From assembly GCF_003002815.1 (NCBI RefSeq), contig NZ_PVTF01000006.1:62001-126000 (forward strand): a stretch of DNA of 64,000 bases. The letters run 5' to 3'. Positions 24,803-33,872 of the stretch are shown here, piece by piece (position 1 is the stretch's first letter; each line of letters starts with the position of its first letter). The notes under the pieces were generated by a model. The model was given only the letters and a program-made list of their open reading frames with translations, did no database searches and was not told the DNA's origin. The translations under genes and the position numbers were made by a program. Source of the stretch: Umezawaea tangerina. GTDB lineage: Bacteria > Actinomycetota > Actinomycetes > Mycobacteriales > Pseudonocardiaceae.

Positions 24803-26293
24803 GTGCCCACAGCATCCGTCCCGATCCGACGGCGCCGTGCGCCGCTCGCGGTCCTGGGAGCGTTCGCGCTGGTCGTGTCCGCCGTGGCGCTCAGCCCACA
24901 AGCTCTGGCCCAGCCCGACCAGGACAACCTCGACGGCCTCTCCGAGACCCAGCTCTCGGCGCCCGCGGAGCCCAGCGCCGGCATCCCCGCCGTCGACGAG
25001 GTCGTCCGCAGCCGCAACGTCAAGCACCTGGTGAACGTCCCGAAGCCGGGCACGTTCGCCACGACGACCAACTCCGACCTCGCGTTCGCGGACAACCACG
25101 CGTTCATCGGCAACTACGACGGCTTCACGATCTACGACATCCGCAACCCGCAGAAGCCGAAGCTCGTGAGCCAGGTCCTGTGCCCCGGTTCGCAGAACGA
25201 CATCTCCGTGCAGGGCAACCTGCTGTTCCTCTCCACGGACTCGTCGCGCTCGGACAACTCCTGCTCCAGCGTCCCCCAGCCCGCAACGGAGAAGAACTCG
25301 TGGGAGGGCGTGAAGATCTTCGACATCAGCGACAAGCGCAACCCGAAGTACGTGGCCGCCGTGGAGACCGACTGCGGCTCGCACACGCACACGCTGGTGC
25401 CGGACAAGAAGGGCCGCAACGCCTACCTGTACGTCTCGTCGTACTCCCCGAGCACGACGTTCCCGGACTGCCAGCCGCCGCACGACAAGATCTCGATCGT
25501 GAAGGTGCCGCTGAAGGACCCGGCGAAGGCGTCCCTGCTCTCGGCCCCGATCATCTTCCCGGACGGCGGCAACCCCGGCCGGGGTGGCACGGTCCCGGAC
25601 GGCTACGTGACGCCCACCAGCGGCTGCCACGACATCACCGTCTACCCGTCGAAGGACCTCGCCGCCGGTGCCTGCATGGGTGACGGCGTCCTGTTCGACA
25701 TCTCCGACCGCGAGAAGCCCCGCGTGATCACCACCGTCCAGGACAACGTGAACTTCGCGTTCTGGCACTCGGCCACGTTCAACAACGAGGGCACCAAGGT
25801 CATCTTCACCGACGAGCTCGGTGGTGGCGGCGCGGCGACCTGCAACGAGGCCATCGGCCAGAACCGCGGCGCGGACGGCATCTACGACATCAAGGGCCGC
25901 GGCGACAACCGCACCCTCGAGTTCAAGAGCTACTACAAGATCCCGCGCCCGCAGTCCGACACCGAGAACTGCGTGGCCCACAACGGCTCGCTGATCCCGG
26001 TGCAGGGCCGCGACATCATGGTCCAGTCCTGGTACCAGGGCGGCGTGTCGATCTGGGACTTCACCGACTCGTCCAAGCCGAAGGAGATCGGGTTCTTCGA
26101 GCGCGGCCCGCTGCCCAACGGCGGTGGCGGCGGCACCTGGTCGGCGTACTACTACAACGGGTTCATCTACTCGTCGGACATCGCGAAGGGCCTCGACGTC
26201 CTGGACGTCCGGGACCCGCGGACCTTCTCCGCGAAGTTCGTGCGGGTGAACGAGCTCAACGTGCAGACCCAGGGCGCCTACCGCGAGTGGTAG
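24803..26293 (+). CDS. Secreted LVIVD-repeat beta-propeller protein
   Basis: 496-aa exported protein with a signal peptide (RRRRAPLAVLGAFALVVSAVA, cleavage near ALAQ). The mature part has LVIVD-type repeats: FTIYDIRNPQKPKLVSQ, VKIFDISDKRNPKYVAAV, GVLFDISDREKPRVITTV, VSIWDFTDSSKPKEIGFF and LDVLDVRDPRTFSAKFV, about one per propeller blade. Six or more Cys suggest disulphides. GTG start. DUF305 and LVIVD genes share a 146-bp divergent promoter region, so joint regulation is plausible. Function unknown; such proteins are often extracellular scaffolds. Confidence 0.82.
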   Translation: MPTASVPIRRRRAPLAVLGAFALVVSAVALSPQALAQPDQDNLDGLSETQLSAPAEPSAGIPAVDEVVRSRNVKHLVNVPKPGTFATTTNSDLAFADNHAFIGNYDGFTIYDIRNPQKPKLVSQVLCPGSQNDISVQGNLLFLSTDSSRSDNSCSSVPQPATEKNSWEGVKIFDISDKRNPKYVAAVETDCGSHTHTLVPDKKGRNAYLYVSSYSPSTTFPDCQPPHDKISIVKVPLKDPAKASLLSAPIIFPDGGNPGRGGTVPDGYVTPTSGCHDITVYPSKDLAAGACMGDGVLFDISDREKPRVITTVQDNVNFAFWHSATFNNEGTKVIFTDELGGGGAATCNEAIGQNRGADGIYDIKGRGDNRTLEFKSYYKIPRPQSDTENCVAHNGSLIPVQGRDIMVQSWYQGGVSIWDFTDSSKPKEIGFFERGPLPNGGGGGTWSAYYYNGFIYSSDIAKGLDVLDVRDPRTFSAKFVRVNELNVQTQGAYREW

Positions 26294-26309
26294 TCACCTG
26301 ACGTGCGAC

Positions 26310-26346
26310 CTCGGGGCCCGTGTCCACTCCGGACACGGGCCCCGAG
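26310..26346. terminator. Bidirectional terminator between LVIVD-repeat and ltrA genes
   Basis: Perfect 16-bp stem (26310-26325 and 26331-26346) with loop ACTCC, placed between the convergent stops at 26293 and 26355. Confidence 0.88.
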
Positions 26347-26354
26347 TCGTCCGG

Positions 26355-27500
26355 TCACCCGCGCGAGGCCCGTTCGGCGGTCACGACGACGGCGACCAGC
26401 GCCGCCAGCAGCACCGCGGTCACGTGGATCGGCGCGGGCCCGAACGACGCGGCGAGCACGAGCGCCGCCCCCACCGGGAACGCCCACTTGGCCGTGCCGC
26501 GGGCGGACGGGAAGACCTGGAGGAACCACACGACCAGCAGGTACACCGCCACCGGCACGGTCGTCGTCATGGCCGCCGCGAGCGACGGCAGGTGGGTCGC
26601 GTGCGTGTCGTAGTCCACCGACACCTCCAGACCCGCCCCCACCGCGGCGGCCGAGGCGAACACGAGGTAGTGGCCGTAGCCCCAGGTCAACGACTTGCGC
26701 AGGGTGGTGAGCTGCTCCTCGGCCGGGTGGTCGAAGTACAGCCACCAGAGCGCGAACACGATCACCAGCCCGGCGAACGCCAGCGACACGAGCCCCGGCA
26801 CGTCGGCGGCCGCGTCCAGGCCCGCCCGGATCGCGTTGCTGGCGGCGAGGATGGACTCGCCGAGCACGATGAGCGTGAACAGCCCGTAGCGCTCGACGAC
26901 GTGGCCGGGGTGGAACGTCGTGCCCGCGGCCCGTTCGGCCCACACCGGGACCAGCATCTCCAGCACGGCGAGCACGATGAAGGCCGTCAGCAGCAGGCCG
27001 TCCGGCAGGAACAGCCGGGCGACCCACCCGAGCTGGACGGCGGTGATGCCCGCGGCGTAGCGCAGGGCGGTCCCCCGGCGGTCCTGGTCGCCGTGCCACG
27101 CGCGCAGCCACTGGCTGACCATCGCGAGCCGCATCACGACGTACCCGGCGGTGACGATCTTGAAGTCGCCGTCCTCGAACGCCCGCGGCACCCCGGCGGC
27201 GAGCACGAGGACACCGGTGACCTGCACCAGCGTGGTGACCCGGTAGACGACGTCGTCGGTGTCGTAGGAGGAGGCGAACCAGGTGAAGTTCAGCCACGCC
27301 CACCAGATCGCGAAGAACACCGTGACGTAGCCGAGGACCCCGTGTCCGATGTGGTCTTCGGTCAGCGAGTGGTGCAGCATGGCCGCCGCCGACGCCACCG
27401 CCACCACGAAGCTGAGGTCGAACAGCAGCTCGAGCGGGGTCGAGGCGCGGTGCGGCTCATCGGGCCGACGGGCGGTCATCGGACGGTACGGGACGGTCAT
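26355..27500 (-). CDS. Low temperature requirement A (LtrA) family membrane protein
   Basis: 381-aa protein with about ten to twelve transmembrane helices. LtrA marks are STPLELLFDLSFVVAVA near the N terminus, FFAIWWAWLNFTWFASSYDT, and ERYGLFTLIVLGESILAAS in the middle. Named after a Listeria gene needed for cold growth; the true activity is unknown. Start at ATG 27500 is the first family-like Met, a second ATG at 27479 is possible, and neither has a clear ribosome site. Confidence 0.88.
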   Translation of the reverse strand: MTVPYRPMTARRPDEPHRASTPLELLFDLSFVVAVASAAAMLHHSLTEDHIGHGVLGYVTVFFAIWWAWLNFTWFASSYDTDDVVYRVTTLVQVTGVLVLAAGVPRAFEDGDFKIVTAGYVVMRLAMVSQWLRAWHGDQDRRGTALRYAAGITAVQLGWVARLFLPDGLLLTAFIVLAVLEMLVPVWAERAAGTTFHPGHVVERYGLFTLIVLGESILAASNAIRAGLDAAADVPGLVSLAFAGLVIVFALWWLYFDHPAEEQLTTLRKSLTWGYGHYLVFASAAAVGAGLEVSVDYDTHATHLPSLAAAMTTTVPVAVYLLVVWFLQVFPSARGTAKWAFPVGAALVLAASFGPAPIHVTAVLLAALVAVVVTAERASRG

Positions 27501-27555
27501 GCGTGGATGATGCACGACCTGTGCCGGGGCCACCACGCGTGACCCCGGCCGCAGG

Positions 27556-28611
27556 TCAGGCCGGTACGACCAGGAACCGGGAGGCGTTGAAGTCCAGTGC
27601 CACGGCGGTTCCCGGCGGGTAGGCCGCGGCGAGGTTGGACGGCTGGTCGACGCGGACCAGCTGCTCGTCGCCGTCGAGCCGGACCACCAGGCGGGTGACC
27701 GGTCCGAGGAAGCTCTGGGTGAGCACGCTGCCCAGCAGCGACCCGTTCGACTCGCCCTTGTGCTCGACGATCCCGATGTCCTCGGGGCGCACGATCACCT
27801 TGACGTCGCTGCCGTCGGCCAGCTCGGCGGCGGCGTCGGTCGGGAGGGTGAACGTCCCCAGCCGGACCGCTCCGGACGCCGCCTTGCCCAGCACCGCGTT
27901 GGTCACGCCGACGAACTGCGCGACGAACGCGGACGCGGGCTCGCGGTAGACGACCGCGGGCGAGTCCAGCTGCTCCAGCTTGCCCTGCGACATCACGCCG
28001 ACCCGGTCGGAGACGGCGAGCGCCTCCTCCTGGTCGTGCGTGACGAACAGGGTGGTCATGCCGAGCTCGGTCTGGATGCGGCGGATCTCGTCGCGGAGGC
28101 TGACCCGCACCTTGGCGTCCAGCGCGGACAGCGGCTCGTCCAGCAGCAGCACGCGCGGCTGGATGGCCAGCGCGCGGGCCAGTGCCACGCGCTGCTGCTG
28201 GCCGCCCGACATCTGGTGCGGGTAGCGGGCGCCGAACTCGCCGAGGCCCACCAGCTCCAGCAGCTCGTCGACGCGCTTCGCGCGCTCGGGGCCGGACGCC
28301 TTGCGCAGCCGCAGGCCGAACTCGATGTTCTGCGCCGCGGTCATGTTCGGGAACAGGCTGTAGGCCTGGAACACCATGCCCATGTCGCGCCGGTTCGCCG
28401 GGACCGCCGTGATGTCCTTGCCCGCCACGACGACGTGCCCGGTGTCGGCCGTCTCGAACCCGGCCACGATCCGCAGCGCGGTCGTCTTGCCGCACCCGCT
28501 CGGCCCGAGCAGGCTGACCAGCTCGCCCTCGGACAGGTCGAGGTCGAGCCCGTCGAGCGCGGGCTGGCCGCCGAAGGACTTCCGGAGGCCCTTGAGCTCT
28601 AGGTAACCCAT
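27556..28611 (-). CDS. ABC importer ATPase (Fe3+/polyamine type)
   Basis: 351-aa ATPase of the CUT1/MOI class. Walker A GPSGCGKTT, Q-loop VFQAYSLFPNM, signature MSGGQQQRVALARAL, Walker B RVLLLDEPLSALD, H-loop THDQEEAL. A C-terminal TOBE-type regulatory domain occupies residues about 235-350. Last gene of a four-gene importer operon. The ATG lies 17 bp after the second permease stop. Confidence 0.92.
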   Translation of the reverse strand: MGYLELKGLRKSFGGQPALDGLDLDLSEGELVSLLGPSGCGKTTALRIVAGFETADTGHVVVAGKDITAVPANRRDMGMVFQAYSLFPNMTAAQNIEFGLRLRKASGPERAKRVDELLELVGLGEFGARYPHQMSGGQQQRVALARALAIQPRVLLLDEPLSALDAKVRVSLRDEIRRIQTELGMTTLFVTHDQEEALAVSDRVGVMSQGKLEQLDSPAVVYREPASAFVAQFVGVTNAVLGKAASGAVRLGTFTLPTDAAAELADGSDVKVIVRPEDIGIVEHKGESNGSLLGSVLTQSFLGPVTRLVVRLDGDEQLVRVDQPSNLAAAYPPGTAVALDFNASRFLVVPA

Positions 28612-28627
28612 GAAACCCGGTCTTTCT

Positions 28628-29428
28628 CTAGTCCTCGACGACGGTGACCCGACGTCGTTGACCGACGTAGGAGAGCAGGAACAGCAGCACGAACGCGAAC
28701 ACCAGGCAGGCGAGGGAGACCGCGATCGACAGGCCAGCGTTGCGCTTGCCGATCAGGTTGACCTGGACCTGGAGGGTCTCGAAGTTCAGCAGCGAGGCGA
28801 TGGTGAACTCGCCGAGCACCAGCGCCACCGACAGCAGCGAGGCGCCGATCAGGGCGGTGCGGATGTTCGGCACCACGATCCGCCACAGCACCGTGCCCCA
28901 GGACGCGCCGAGGCTGCGAGCGGCCTCCGCGAGCGTCTTGAGGTCGATCGAGGCCAGGCCCGCGTCGATGGCGCGGTAGGCGAACGGCAGCACCAGGACC
29001 GCGTAGACGAAGGTGAGCGTCAACGGCGAGTCGCCGAGGAAGTAGTTCACCCACGCGTACAGCGGCGCCATGCCGACCACGAGCACGATCGCCGGGATCG
29101 TCAGCGGCAGCAGGCACAGGAACTCGACGAGCCTGCCCAGCTTCGGCAGCCGCAGCCGGATCCACGCCATCGTCGGCACGAGCAGCACGAGCATCAGCAC
29201 GGAGCTGAGGACCGCGAGCTCGACCGACGTCAGGATCGCGTCGACCAGGTCGGGGTCGGAGAAGATGCCGGTCCACGAGTCCAGGCTGCGGGTGTTGTTG
29301 ATGCCGCGGGTGGAGAACTCGCCCATGGCCACGAGCGGCAGGACGAAGTAGAACCCGAGCACGACGAGCACGACCCAGCGCAGGACCGTGCCGCCGATCT
29401 TCCTGCCGGGCTTGGCGGTCACTGCCAT
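28628..29428 (-). CDS. ABC importer permease 2
   Basis: 266-aa inner-membrane permease with six helices. The ABC coupling motif is EAARSLGASWGTVLWRIVVP. ATG at 29428 overlaps the first permease stop by 10 nt. Resembles PotC/AfuB-second-half permeases; pairs with the preceding permease to form the channel. Confidence 0.9.
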   Translation of the reverse strand: MAVTAKPGRKIGGTVLRWVVLVVLGFYFVLPLVAMGEFSTRGINNTRSLDSWTGIFSDPDLVDAILTSVELAVLSSVLMLVLLVPTMAWIRLRLPKLGRLVEFLCLLPLTIPAIVLVVGMAPLYAWVNYFLGDSPLTLTFVYAVLVLPFAYRAIDAGLASIDLKTLAEAARSLGASWGTVLWRIVVPNIRTALIGASLLSVALVLGEFTIASLLNFETLQVQVNLIGKRNAGLSIAVSLACLVFAFVLLFLLSYVGQRRRVTVVED

Positions 29429-30345
29429 TTGGACACCCTCCGCTGGAGCAGGGCGTAGATGCCCATCGCGACGCCGACGACGACGACCATGCCCAGTCCC
29501 AGCGCCTTGCCGAGGTTCTCCTGGCCCAGCAGCACCTCGCCGGTCAGGAAGCCGCGGATCTGCAACGGCACGATGGGACTGCCCTGCGACACCAGCGCCG
29601 CGGCGGTCGCGTACGCGGAGAACGCGTTCGCGAACAGCAGCAGCACGGCGCCCAGGAACGGCGAGAACAGGATCGGGCCGCCGACGTGGCGCCAGTACGT
29701 CCACGCGCTGCCGCCGAGGCTCTCGGTCGCCTCCCTCCACTGCGGACGGAGGCCGTCCAGGGCGGGGAGGAACACGATGACCATCAGCGGGATCTGGAAG
29801 AACGTGTAGACCAGGGTCAGGCCGGGCAGGTCGAAGATCCAGGCGCTGCCGGCGAACAGGTCGATCCCGAGGCTGTCGCGCAGGAACTGCGTGACGAAGC
29901 CCTGGAACCCGACGGTCGCGAGGAACGCGAACGCCAGCGGCACCCCGCCGAACTGGGCGAGCACACCGGCGGCCGCCACGACGACCCGGCGCAGCAGGCC
30001 CTGGGGGTTGCCGGTCGCGACCGCCCAGGACAGCAGGGCGCCGAACACCGCGCCCAGCAGGGCGGTGATCGCGGACAGCTCGATGCTGCGCCAGAACGCC
30101 TGGAGGTAGACGCCCTTCATCAGATCGGTCAGGTTGCTCAGCGTGAAGCCGCCGTCGGAGTCCTGGAACGCCCCGGCGAGCACCAGGATCGTCGGGTAGA
30201 CCAGGAACGTGCCGACGTAGGCGAGGAACGGGACGACGACGAGCCACGCCAGGAGAGTCGAGGGCCCGCTGCGTCCACCTCCTCGGCTGGGGGTGGCCGC
30301 CTTCGCAGCGCCACCCCCGGTCGAGGTCGTGACGGGTGCGACCAA
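29419..30345 (-). CDS. ABC importer permease 1
   Basis: 308-aa permease with six helices and the coupling motif EATESLGGSAWTYWRHVGGP. TTG start at 30345, 3 nt after the binding-protein stop; I see no better in-frame start. A Gly/Ala-rich N-terminal tail of about 30 residues precedes TM1. Together with permease 2 and the ATPase it makes one importer. Confidence 0.88.
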   Translation of the reverse strand: MVAPVTTSTGGGAAKAATPSRGGGRSGPSTLLAWLVVVPFLAYVGTFLVYPTILVLAGAFQDSDGGFTLSNLTDLMKGVYLQAFWRSIELSAITALLGAVFGALLSWAVATGNPQGLLRRVVVAAAGVLAQFGGVPLAFAFLATVGFQGFVTQFLRDSLGIDLFAGSAWIFDLPGLTLVYTFFQIPLMVIVFLPALDGLRPQWREATESLGGSAWTYWRHVGGPILFSPFLGAVLLLFANAFSAYATAAALVSQGSPIVPLQIRGFLTGEVLLGQENLGKALGLGMVVVVGVAMGIYALLQRRVSKWQ

Positions 30346-30348
30346 GGG

Positions 30349-31476
30349 TCAGCCCACCGCCTGCGCCCACGTGGCGGTCAGGACCTGCTTGGCCTTGTCG
30401 GCCTGCTCCTGGGTCTGGAACACCTGCTTGCCCTCGGTCTTGGGCAGCTTGGCCGCCGCGGCGGAGTCGGCCTTGCCCGACTTCGTCATGGCCTCCAGCC
30501 GGACCGGGCGGGACAGGCCCTGCAGGTAGGTGTTCTGGCCCTCGTCGGAGTACAGGTACTCCTGCCACAGGCGCGCGGCCGCGGGGTGCGGGGCGTCCTT
30601 GTTGATGGCCTGGTTGTAGTAGGCGCCGATCTGGGCGCCGGTCGGGACCACCGTCTTCCAGTCGATCTTGCCCGCGAGCTTCGCGGTCTGGGCGGCGTTG
30701 GTGTAGTCCCAGTCGATGACGACCGGCGTCTGGCCGGACTCGATCGTCGCGGGCGACGGGTCGACCGGCAGGAAGTTGCCGGCCGCCTTGAGCTTCTTGA
30801 AGAACTCCACGCCGGGCGCGATGTCGTCGGCGGAACCGCCGCTGCCCAGTGCCGCCATCACGACGCCGGAGTAGGCGGCGCCCGCCTGCGTCGGGTCGCC
30901 GTTGAGCGCCACCTTGCCCGCGTACTCAGGCTTGAGCAGGTCCTCGACCTTGGTCGGCGCGGGCACCTTCCCCGCGTCGTACCCGATCGACATGAAGCCG
31001 CCGTAGTCGCCGTAGTAGAGGCCGCTCGACTCCTTCAGCTCCGCGGGGATGTCGCCCCAGGTCTCCACCTGGTACGGCGCGAAGATCGCCTTGTTGGCGA
31101 CGGCCACGTTCAGGCCGAGGTCGAAGACGTCGGGGGCGCGGTCACCGCCCTTGAGCTGCTCGGCGGCCTTGATCTCGTCGGCGCTGGAGCCGTCGGGCTG
31201 GGCCGACTCGACCTTGATGCCGTACTTGTCCGAGAAGGCCTTGATCATCACGCCGTAGTTCGCCCAGTCCGGGGGCAGCGCGATGACGTTCAGCGTGCCC
31301 TCCTTCTTCGCGGCCTCGACGAGCTTGTCGATTCCACCGAAGTCGGCAGCGGACTTGGCCGTCGCCGCGGCGGTGCCGCTGGACGAGCTTTCCTTGGCGG
31401 GAGGGGCCCCGCAGGCGGCGAGCGCGATGGCCAGCGCTCCGACGCCGAGCAAGCGCACAACTGGGGTGGGAGTCAA
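30349..31476 (-). CDS. ABC importer substrate-binding lipoprotein (Fe3+/polyamine type)
   Basis: 375-aa lipoprotein; lipobox LALAAC-like (AIALAACG) near residue 22. TTG start at 31476 with GAGGAAGG nine bases upstream. Family features: LVEAAKKEGTLNVIALPPDW, VFDLGLNVAVANK, YYGDYGGFMSIGYDAGKVP, VVIDWDYTNAAQ. This pattern fits extracellular solute-binding family 1/8 proteins of iron, spermidine or phosphonate importers; the ligand cannot be chosen from sequence alone. First gene of the operon. Confidence 0.85.
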   Translation of the reverse strand: MTPTPVVRLLGVGALAIALAACGAPPAKESSSSGTAAATAKSAADFGGIDKLVEAAKKEGTLNVIALPPDWANYGVMIKAFSDKYGIKVESAQPDGSSADEIKAAEQLKGGDRAPDVFDLGLNVAVANKAIFAPYQVETWGDIPAELKESSGLYYGDYGGFMSIGYDAGKVPAPTKVEDLLKPEYAGKVALNGDPTQAGAAYSGVVMAALGSGGSADDIAPGVEFFKKLKAAGNFLPVDPSPATIESGQTPVVIDWDYTNAAQTAKLAGKIDWKTVVPTGAQIGAYYNQAINKDAPHPAAARLWQEYLYSDEGQNTYLQGLSRPVRLEAMTKSGKADSAAAAKLPKTEGKQVFQTQEQADKAKQVLTATWAQAVG

Positions 31477-32015
31477 CGAATCGAACCTTCCTCGTCGGGC
31501 GTGCCCGCGGGCGGTGCTCGCCCGCGAGTCGGATACCCCGAAACGTGTCAGTTGGCGCGAGGATTGGTCACATTGAGCGGCCTTGTCAAGCTCGGCGCGC
31601 GTACTGATACCAATTCGAATGACAAGGCGAATTCCGCGTGGTGACCACATGTACCAACGGTTAACCGGACACCGTTGTGCGGACCGCCCCAAGATCGCCC
31701 GGACCGCGCCTGCGCAGGCCCGTTGGCCCACCACCCGGTGCGACGCCGCGCTTTCGGGCCGTGGTCGGGGGTGTGTTCGGGAGCGCGGAACGGGCCGAAA
31801 CCGGGCACGGATCCACCAGGACGGGCGACGGGGTGCGGACGAATCAGACGACATCCGGTTCCTATTCGGCGCAGGCGCGTTATTGGAAGTGGATTCACCA
31901 GCGATTTCTGGACCGTTCCAGGCCCGTTCGCGAAACGCGGTGACGATATCCGCCGCCTCCGCGCGGCCATGCGTAGCTGTACTATGCATCGCACGGCTAC
32001 CTATGGGGGGTTCTC
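31477..32015. other. Non-coding divergent region, importer / membrane-protein genes
   Basis: About 540 bp, lower in GC than neighbours, with no credible gene. It holds a 9-bp inverted repeat, GCCTTGTCA (31581-31589) and TGACAAGGC (31621-31629), overlapping a candidate -35 for the importer, and a TACTAT word (31980-31985) that may be a -10 for the membrane-protein gene at 32016. Open frames crossing it are Arg/Pro-rich and without ribosome sites. Confidence 0.5.
31562..31590 (-). promoter_or_regulatory. Candidate promoter of the importer operon
   Basis: On the minus strand a perfect -35 TTGACA (31590-31585) is followed at 17 nt by a weak -10 (CAATCC, or AATCCT at 18 nt). The -35 lies inside the 9-bp inverted repeat 31581-31589/31621-31629, so a repressor could mask it. 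Weak -10 keeps confidence low. Confidence 0.35.
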
Positions 32016-32675
32016 GTGGCGCAGCGGAAGTTGCTGGTGTGGTTGCACGTGCTCGGCCCGGTCGGCTGGATGAGCCAGGCGCTAGCCCTGTTCGCCTTGA
32101 CGACGTACGGACTGGGCGCGACCGGCCCGACGCGCGCGAGCGCGTTCGAGATGGCCAACGTGATCGACACCGCCGTCCTCCAGGTCATGGCCACGACATC
32201 GGCCTACACCGGCTTCATGCTCTCCGCACTCACCTCCTGGGGCTATTTCCGGCACTGGTGGGTCCTCGCGAAATTCGTGATCACGTTGTCCCAGCTCTAC
32301 CTCGGGATCTTCCTGCTCAGCCCCAATCTCGACCTCGGCGAACAAGGAAATCCGATACTGATGCGACTCGGATCCCTGTTGATGGCGGCCGCCCTGGCGA
32401 CCCAGGTGTGGCTGTCCGTCGCCAAGCCCGGCAAGCGCACCCCGTGGACCCCACCAGGCAAGTTCCCCTCCGCGCCCGGATGGGTGATCGGCGCGTCCGC
32501 CGCGGTTCCGCTGATCGACTACGTGTTACTCCGCGGTATTCCCGCGGTGTCACTCCTGGTCGCCATCGCCTACCCCATGTGGCGCCGGTGGAAAGTCACA
32601 CCTCGGCAATCGGCCACCTCCACTGGGCCACGTAGGCTCAAGGGTGGAATCGACTTGACCCACCACCAGAACTGA
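32016..32675 (+). CDS. Five-to-six helix membrane protein, unknown function
   Basis: 219-aa membrane protein: LLVWLHVLGPVGWMSQALALFAL, MLSALTSWGYFRHWWVLAKF, LIVTLSQLYLGIFLLSP-like helix 3, and two more helices. Resembles DUF2269-type proteins only loosely; no function assigned. GTG start with GGGGGG a few bases upstream. It contains a TTA leucine codon (32526-32528) and is less GC-biased than neighbours. Ends 8-17 bp before the desaturase start and is probably co-transcribed with it. Confidence 0.75.
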   Translation: MAQRKLLVWLHVLGPVGWMSQALALFALTTYGLGATGPTRASAFEMANVIDTAVLQVMATTSAYTGFMLSALTSWGYFRHWWVLAKFVITLSQLYLGIFLLSPNLDLGEQGNPILMRLGSLLMAAALATQVWLSVAKPGKRTPWTPPGKFPSAPGWVIGASAAVPLIDYVLLRGIPAVSLLVAIAYPMWRRWKVTPRQSATSTGPRRLKGGIDLTHHQN

Positions 32676-32691
32676 GAACGGGGTGATCGGT

Positions 32692-33636
32692 GTGACGGTT
32701 GGCGATAGCCACCGCCGCGACTCGGATCTGCTGCGCGAACTGGAACCGATCGTGGAGGTGAACCTCGACCGCCACTTGTCGATCGCCAAGGAGTGGATGC
32801 CGCACGACTACGTCCCGTGGAGCGAGGGCCGCGACTTCGCGTTCCTCGGCGGCGAGGACTGGCGCCCGGAGGACTCCCGGCTCGACCCCACCGCCAAGAC
32901 GGCGATGATCATCAACCTGCTGACCGAGGACAACCTGCCCTCGTACCACCGGGTGATCTCCCAGTCCTTCGGCAAGGACGGCGCCTGGGCCACCTGGATG
33001 CACCGCTGGACCGCCGAGGAGGCCCGCCACGGCATCGCCCTGCGCGACTACCTCGTCGTCACCCGCGGCGTCGACCCGGTCGAGCTCGAGCGCAAGCGCA
33101 TGGAACACATGTCGGTCGGCTTCGAAGGCCAGACCGAGTCCGCGATCCGCAACATCGTGTACGTGTCCTTCCAGGAGCTCGCCACCCGCATCTCCCACCG
33201 CAACACCGGCCGCGCGACGAACTGCCCGCTCGCCGACCAGCTGCTCGCCCGCATCGCCACGGACGAGAACCTCCACATGGTCTTCTACCGCAACCTCGTC
33301 ACCTCGGCCTTCGAGGTACAGCCCGACGAGACCATGCAGGCCGTGCGGGACGAAGTCATGAACTTCAAGATGCCCGGCGCCGGCATCTCCGACTTCCTGC
33401 GCAGCTCAGCGACTATCGCCAACGCCGGCATCTACGACCTCAGGCTGCACCACGACGAGGTGATCATGCCGATCCTGAGGTTCTGGAAGGTGTTCGAGCG
33501 GACGAACCTCGGCGGTGAGGGGGAGAAGGCGCGTGAGGAGCTGGCGGAGTTCATGAGCGTGCTGGACGGGAAGGCGAGCAAGTTCGTGGAGATGAGGGAG
33601 CGGAGGAGGGAGCGGGCGGCGAAGGCTGCTGAGTAG
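32692..33636 (+). CDS. Acyl-ACP desaturase (fatty acid desaturase type 2)
   Basis: 314-aa soluble di-iron desaturase that introduces a double bond into acyl-ACP. Iron ligands lie in TAEEARHGIALRDYL and ATDENLHMVFYRNL (two ExxH motifs), with a further Glu in LTEDNLPSYHR. Close in layout to mycobacterial DesA proteins (N-terminal LLRELEPIVEVNLDRHLSIAKEW). GTG at 32692 has GGGGTGA five bases upstream; GTG at 32683 is the alternative. C-terminal end is Arg/Glu-rich. Probably supplies unsaturated fatty acids. Confidence 0.92.
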   Translation: MTVGDSHRRDSDLLRELEPIVEVNLDRHLSIAKEWMPHDYVPWSEGRDFAFLGGEDWRPEDSRLDPTAKTAMIINLLTEDNLPSYHRVISQSFGKDGAWATWMHRWTAEEARHGIALRDYLVVTRGVDPVELERKRMEHMSVGFEGQTESAIRNIVYVSFQELATRISHRNTGRATNCPLADQLLARIATDENLHMVFYRNLVTSAFEVQPDETMQAVRDEVMNFKMPGAGISDFLRSSATIANAGIYDLRLHHDEVIMPILRFWKVFERTNLGGEGEKAREELAEFMSVLDGKASKFVEMRERRRERAAKAAE

Positions 33637-33780
33637 TTGGATTTCGGGTAGTTGGGTTTTAGGGAGTTGGACCGGTTTGGCCTTGGCCGTGGGTATGCGC
33701 GGCCAAGGGTCGGTCGTGGGTTCTTCCGGCGTTGGGGTTGGGTGGTGGGGAACATGCCTCCAACCCGCTCGCCGAGTGTT

Positions 33781-33841
33781 CTATGCTTGCCACCCCTTGT
33801 CAAGACGATGAAGCTGTCTTGACAAGGCGTGTCAAGCATAG
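33781..33841. terminator. Long palindrome of locus R2
   Basis: 26-nt arms with two mismatches (33781-33806 and 33816-33841) and a 9-nt loop whose minus-strand reading is AGCTTCATC, matching loops at the other two loci. The outer arm (CTATGCTTG/CAAGCATAG) is unrelated in sequence to the others, while the inner CTTGTCAAGAC is shared. Lies 145 bp after the desaturase stop and is a likely terminator. Confidence 0.8.
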
Positions 33842-33872
33842 AGATGGCTTCGGATCGGGTTGCCGGGTGGAT

